DNA from: Parietaria judaica
Taxonomy: Eukaryota; Streptophyta; Magnoliopsida; Rosales; Urticaceae
DNA: 64,000 bases
Direction of reading: 5' to 3'
Assembly (NCBI GenBank): GCA_954871525.1
Contig: OX940870.1
Span: forward strand, 5,549,501 to 5,613,500
Under the pieces are notes generated by a model. That model was not told the origin of the DNA, searched no databases, and saw only the letters and a list, made by a program, of their open reading frames with translations. Below are positions 59,001 to 64,000 of the stretch, piece after piece. The translations under genes were made by a program, and so were the position numbers. The stretch's first letter is position 1; every line of letters starts with the position of its first letter.

Positions 59001-59454
59001 GCTCCAGATCGACGGGATCTCCGTTGGCGGTCAAAAGCTCTCCGCGCCGGCCTCGCTGTTCCAGTCAGCCGGCACGATCATCGACTCTGGGACGGTGATC
59101 ACGCGCCTCCCGCCCACGGCCTACGCGGCGCTGAAGGCGGAGTTCAAGAAGCAGATGAAGCAATACCCGGAGGCGGCGGGGCTGTCGATCCTGGACACGT
59201 GCTACGACCTGAGCGCGTACCAGTCGGTGACGATACCGAAGGTGGTATTCTACTTCGGCGGCGGCACGGCGGTGAGCCTCGACGCCACGGGGATCCTCTA
59301 CGTGGTGAAGGCATCGCAGGTGTGCTTGGCTTTTGCAGCGAACGGCGACGATGGGGACGTGGTGATTTTCGGGAACGTGCAGCAGAGGACGCTGCGAGTG
59401 GTGTACGACATCGGGCAAGGCAGGGTTGGGTTTGGCTCGGGTGGGTGTAGCTGA
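56067..59454 (+). CDS. nepenthesin-like aspartic protease (A1B family, At5g10770/AED1-like)
   Basis: Three exons (56067-56235, 57556-57990, 58625-59454) sum to 1434 nt, giving 477 residues in frame. A signal peptide (FSFFFLSSLCCLAFACA) directs secretion. The prosegment has LKVVHKHGPCSGQD. The catalytic domain carries Asp in IFDTGSDVTWTQC, the nepenthesin-type Cys-rich insert CAKSCYSQKEPIFDP, GDRSFSVGYF, GCGQNNQGLFGG, GLLGLGRNKISF and the second Asp in IIDSGTVITRLPP, ending VGFGSGGCS. Exons 2 and 3 are strikingly GC-rich, in contrast with the AT-rich introns and with the first protease. Intron 1 is about 1.3 kb. The relatives act in the apoplast and some in defence signalling. Together with the gene at 46806 it forms a same-strand duplicate pair; this copy looks intact. 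Confidence 0.95.
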
Positions 59455-60204
59455 AGTGATGATATTATAGATACGCCATTGTTGAAGCCATGAAGGCATG
59501 GAAGTTGGAAATAAGTTGAAGTTGATGATTTTATATAGGATTTGTGTTGCAAACTGTATAGATCAGATACCATGGTTGTGCTTGTATTGGATTTGATTGA
59601 TGATTATGTATACAGAGCTTGCAATATATATGGAACAAATACTCATGGCTTTCAGTTTCAATAATAACATTAAACTCATGGTGATGCTTCAAACATTTAA
59701 TAATGATTTAATTGATTGAAAAAAGGGATATACATCGCGAGAGCGGATCCAAAAATTCTAGTTGATAATCACAGATGACAAATAATGCTGCAAAAGATAT
59801 CATCAATTAAAATAAGATGTTTTTATAATACGAAAATCATCTAGTATTAGAGTGTTTGGGCATTTTCTCCTCTCAGATTTCCGGGTGTTAAGCTAAAAAA
59901 TGGACCAGATCTTGCCGGTTATGGGCCTAGAGAAAAAAGTTTGAATCGAAATTAAAACAAAAAGGATGAAACGACAATAAAATAGAATGAAAAGATAACT
60001 ATGTAAAAACGACATGTCAATTTTTTCACAAGAAGAATAAAAAACTACAGAAAAAGAATGAAACGACAGCAAAAAGGGGAAAACGCAAGAGGAGTTCAAT
60101 CCCTGAGTTTCTAAGAGGGAGATTTTTATTAAGATTGTTTAATTATTTTGAGTTTTTTTTTTCTAAAAATATAATTAAATTTGAAGCTTTTTACAAAAAA
60201 ATAA

Positions 60205-60244
<40 letters not shown>

Positions 60245-60759
60245 TGCTCGATTGTTCAAAACTTTTGTTAATAAGCTAATCATGTTCTTTAAGAAATTCA
60301 GAACCTCAGCCTTAACCATGGCAGAGTATGAGACATTGGATCTTGCGTTTAGTAATTTTCGTTAATGTTTGATTATAATATTTTGAACTAGCCAATTAAC
60401 CATATTAATCAACCTAAAAAGACTTTACTAACCTTAATTGTTAATAATCTTTAATATTAAAATTCTGATTACAATACTTATCTAAATATTCGCATTAAAA
60501 TTTCCCTAACAACATCTAACGAGCTTAAAAATGAATTAAGTAACAAAATAAGAAATAAATATTTAAATTTTAAAATTAATTCCTTGTTTCATGCGTGGGA
60601 ATTATTTGACGCGTTTAATTAGTTAAATAATGTATAAAACCTGTAATTGTAGGTACCTAATTAATTAATTAATTAATAAATTATTGTAACATTTAACTGA
60701 ATATTTTAAAAAGAAGGTTTCTTAAACCGTTAAACGAACATTTGGAGGGAAAACACGGG
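59455..60759. other. intergenic
   Basis: Protease 3' flank and AT-rich DNA with (AT)n at about 60210-60242. No gene or clear element seen. Confidence 0.5.
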
Positions 60760-60878
60760 TATAAAAGTAAGTAGAGCTCCGCAAAGATCAATCAACTAAT
60801 GATCAAAGAAACCCACACTTTCACAGAGATACGATGGCTAATCCTGGTGATGAAGAGCTCGTTACCAATGGTTAGGGT
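60760..60878 (+). other. possible promoter and first exon of an unrecognised gene
   Basis: TATAAAAG at 60760-60767 is followed 67 bases later by an ATG (60834) in the context CGATGGC, opening MANPGDEELVTNG and then a stop. If the GT at 60871 were a splice donor, exon 1 would be 37 nt and the hAT-like element at 60879 would sit in the intron. No convincing second exon was found, so this may be a relic or chance. Confidence 0.25.
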
Positions 60879-61797
60879 CAGGGCCGGCCCAACCTATGAG
60901 CGAGTTGGGCGGTCGCTCAAGGCCCCTTTTAGAGTAGTCTATTAATGTGTTGTATAAGTTTTGTTATATCGTATAGGTCCTACAATCCGTAATACAATAG
61001 CTCCTCCAATATTGTATTGCACACTTTAAAAAAAAGTCTCATATTAATGATTCGGCCAATGCCCTAAAAAAGGGTTAGGCTAGCTCTGCTAGTAGTACTA
61101 GATCATGTATTAATTTTCTTTCTTGTTTGAAATATAATATCTTTTTAAAAATAGTGCAGGAATATCTTTTTAAAGAATGAGAGGAATGAAATAGAGAAAA
61201 CACTCAGTTAGAGGTCTGATTTATTTCTTTTCTGTTTTAAATTTTAATTTTTCTTTCTTAGTGATCATTTTGTGTTCTCAATGAAATTATTTACGTCGCA
61301 AAAATGATATTGAACAGGCATCACATATCTTTACGGAACAATTGGAAATAGATAAATTTCAGGCTATAATATACTAAATACTTACTGTGGTTCTGGTATA
61401 TTTTGTCGGATTTTGCATGTTGCGCATTATGATGTAGTTATGTAGACGACTTTTTATGGGATTTGAGATCATTATGGTATCGTTTATGAATTTTGATCTT
61501 TCAATTTAGAAAGTTTTTCTTTGGTTTATATTTAGGGTAATTTGAGAACATACTTTGGGACTTGAGAGTGTTAATTAGTTGGAGTCAGGAGACCGGCCCA
61601 ATCTATGGGCGAGTTGGGTGGTCACCCAAGGCCCCTATTAGAGTAATCTATTAATGCGTTGCATAAGTTTTGCTATATCGTATAGCTCTTGCAATACTGT
61701 AATACAATAGCTCTTGCAATATTGTATTGCAAACTCTAAAACAAAAGTCTCATATTAATGATTCGCCCAAGGCCCCGAAAAGGTTTGGCCGGCCCTG
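60879..61797. mobile_element. hAT-like element with directly repeated ~215-bp arms, TSD GTTAGGGT
   Basis: The outer ends CAGGGCCGGCC and GGCCGGCCCTG are perfect 11-bp inverted repeats and the flanks are identical 8-mers GTTAGGGT (60871-60878 and 61798-61805). Inside, two copies of about 215 bp (60879-61095 and about 61586-61797) run in the same direction, both with CGAGTTGGGYGGTC and AAGTCTCATATTAATGATTCG. The 490 bp between them is AT-rich and non-coding. The caveat is that GTTAGGGT is itself part of a short tandem at the right flank. Confidence 0.75.
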
Positions 61798-61840
61798 GTT
61801 AGGGTTAGGGTTTGAGGTATAAGAAGATTATAGTATTTGG

Positions 61841-61858
61841 TTTAGGGTTTAGGGTTTT
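61841..61858. repeat. short interstitial telomere-like repeat
   Basis: TTTAGGGTTTAGGGTTTT, two units of the plant telomere repeat, with another GTTAGGGTTAGGGTTT stretch at about 61798-61813. On the minus strand it reads as telo-boxes. Confidence 0.6.
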
Positions 61859-63615
61859 AACTTTTACCACCGTCATTCGAACAGGATGGCGATGATCTTA
61901 GCCGTCCAATTTGTTTACTGTAATTATTTCTGGTGAAGAAGATTGAAGAGGCATGCACGAATTGAGAGTTGGAGATTGAATATTGAATACGATGCTCTGT
62001 CGAAGATTAAACCAGTATGCATTCAACCATAAATTTTATCTAAGAACATAAAGATCTTCTCAATATGAAATTAATACCAACTTGAAAATAATATCGTATA
62101 TAGTAGAGAGATACTTATATGGACATTGGCGTCGGCGACATAGAAATTTGCCAGAGAAGGAATCAGTAGCGGAGAGAAAGAGAGTACGAGAACTGCATAG
62201 CGACCACATCGGTCTGAGGAGAAACGCGGCCACCGATTCACCGGAGTTGGCAAAGGAGTAGCAGAGGCGCTTCTGTAACGAAGAATCAAGAAAGGTTGAC
62301 GTGAAAAAGGAATAACATGACAAAATCGGAAGAAAACTATATTACTATACATAAAGCAAAATAATCTAATCAACAATTTTAGTTTGTTTATTTTTTCTCT
62401 TATTTATTTATTTTTTAAACTAAAGAATCAAATAAATGTATTTATAGTTTGGTCGTCTTCTCTTCAATAAGTTGAATAAATATTATAAAAAAAAAAACTA
62501 AATTGCTCTAAGTCTAACTCATTAAAAGTTATAGGTTCATTTAATATAAACAAACACACTCTAAGTCTAAAATGTAGTTTTATATTTTTTTTAAAATATT
62601 AAAAATAATTAAAGTTCTCAATTTATCCAATGCAAGTTTGAAGTGAAAAATTAACGATAAAAATATTTAAATTTAACAAATATGAGGTGATGCGTTTTAT
62701 ATCTAATAATTTTTGCGGACATCGATCAACATCTATTTTCATTTGAATTTTGCAAAAAAATAAGAAAATATTTCACATTTGTTGACTTTAGATATTTTTA
62801 TAGTCATTTTTATTCAAACTTTGTTGTCCCAAATAATCAAAATTTAAATATTTTTATTGTAATTATCCCTTAAAATTTACCATAGAAATACATTAGGCAT
62901 AGATGATCATGAGTGCTGCGTTGGCATATTCCTCGATGATAATAATTCTAGCCTCGTGCACACGTATCTGCAAATTACACTAATACCCTCGTTGGATACA
63001 AAATGAATACAGTTATTTTAGATGATAATTGGTGGGTTTTTTAAGCGCGAAAAATATTATGCTCTCTCTCTCTGCGCAATTATTTATTTTCCACGTTCGG
63101 TTTTCATAAAGGAAGGGTGGAAGTTGCATTTATGAAAATTAATGGAGCAATTAATAATTCATGAAATCTATGTATAAAGGAATCAAAGGCAAAGATATTG
63201 GTATTAAATGTGGTGGTTGAGATGAGACTTGAAAGTTATGGAATCGTTTTCTTACTTTGTATTGTCTTTGCGGAGAGACAATAATAATACAAGTGTATTG
63301 AAATGGACGTTACAAACGAAGAGGATTCCGGGACCAAAAATAAGAGTTTCATTGTAGTGAAAGCTAGTGTTGTTTAGGAATTAATGAAACCCCTCGTTGT
63401 GACTGCCCATTTATTTTCCATTACTTCTCCTCTATAACCTTTTTTTTTTTTTTTTTTTTATAAACAAAGATGAGGCTATTTGTCAATGTTGTAATGTCAG
63501 TGAAGAAGTTCTGGTTGAATTCCATCAAACGTACCTGAATCAGGAATCCCTTCTTCTATCAATTTCCTAAGAGCAGATAGAAAGGATTGCAGGCTAGATT
63601 CAAGGTATGCCAGTT
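61859..63615. other. gene-poor region with one unexplained GC-richer patch
   Basis: The patch 62100-62300 is open on the minus strand (87 residues from 62323, with VAAFLLRPMWSLCSS) and partly on plus (a charged RKRVREL-type peptide), but neither resembles a family I know. The rest is AT-rich, with a T20 run at about 63440. Confidence 0.35.
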
Positions 63616-63619
63616 AATG

Positions 63620-63725
63620 CCTTCTCGATATATTCAGTTAAATAACTATACGCATTTGCGTCTATCGGATTTGAACACGTGATCTTATATTTTAAGCGAA
63701 TGATGTTGATACTGAGCAATTTTTC
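63620..63725 (-). mobile_element. tRNA-derived SINE remnant
   Basis: On the minus strand TTGCTCAGTATC resembles an A box and GTTCAAATCC, about 33 bases later, fits a B box. Ends not resolved. Confidence 0.4.
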
Positions 63726-64000
63726 ACAATAAAAAAAAAACTTAAAGTTCACATTCGGTGCCCGTAGTGAGTATTTCGAAATACATATGATCTCACTCGC
63801 CATTGACTTGTTCACGGATTGCTTGTTGCATGACTACGCCACATTCTGCAAGCTTTCGCAAGTTGACTGTCTCAGTCCGCGGAAGCCTCGATTAAGTGAA
63901 CTGGGGCGGGTATGTGTTTCGGTGCCACATACTTCAAGATGTGTCTAATAATGATTTTTTTCAATAGAAACTCCGCTAAAAATCCTTACAAGTCACACCT
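63726..64000. other. window end, no gene seen
   Basis: Mixed-composition DNA without a recognisable coding or repeat feature; it may continue into something beyond the window. Confidence 0.35.

Overview
The window is nuclear DNA of a flowering plant, almost certainly a eudicot; the species cannot be fixed from sequence alone. The evidence is: intron-containing genes with plant-only families (thylakoid ascorbate peroxidase, class III peroxidase, PLS-type pentatricopeptide protein, DUF630/DUF632 protein, nepenthesin-like aspartic proteases), AT-rich intergenic DNA with poly-A/T tracts and (AT)n microsatellites, and a dense load of plant transposons.

Layout. 1-5.9 kb: a DUF630/DUF632 (NRG2/REL2-like) gene on the minus strand, beside a decayed copia gag fragment. 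6-19 kb: gene-poor, with a nuclear tRNA-Ala(CGC), LTR remnants, four MITEs with visible target-site duplications (TSDs), and an LTR-like block holding a 28-bp tandem repeat. 19.5-22.3 kb: chloroplast ascorbate peroxidase, minus strand, with a C-terminal thylakoid anchor exon and an alternative acceptor that would give the stromal isoform. 23-32.4 kb: a transposon cluster made of a solo LTR (TSD AATAT), a PIF/Harbinger-like element (TSD TTA) split by an LTR retroelement (TSD GAAAT) that itself contains the 3' end of a copia element with a 2.7-kb LTR, then a Mutator-like element (TSD TTATTAAAT) carrying a broken GRF zinc-finger ORF. 32.6-46.1 kb: a gene-rich plus-strand block of lariat debranching enzyme (DBR1), class III peroxidase, eIF3 subunit B and an intronless PPR gene. 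46.8-59.5 kb: two related aspartic proteases, same strand and same three-exon structure, separated by an endogenous caulimovirus-like movement-protein ORF and repeats; the first has a one-base frameshift in an A7 run. 59.5-64 kb: repeats, including a hAT-like element with direct internal repeats.

The genes do not form one pathway: DBR1 (intron RNA turnover), eIF3B (translation) and the PPR (organelle RNA) are housekeeping or organelle functions; APX scavenges H2O2 in the plastid, the secreted peroxidase acts in the cell wall, and the aspartic protease pair is a local duplication. Gene models for the DUF630/632 protein, DBR1, peroxidase, eIF3B and the second protease were built by hand from splice sites, and their summed exon lengths are multiples of three. 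No bacterial-type operon, CRISPR array or wholly new system was seen; the most interesting content is the transposon nesting, the viral insertion and the splice features.
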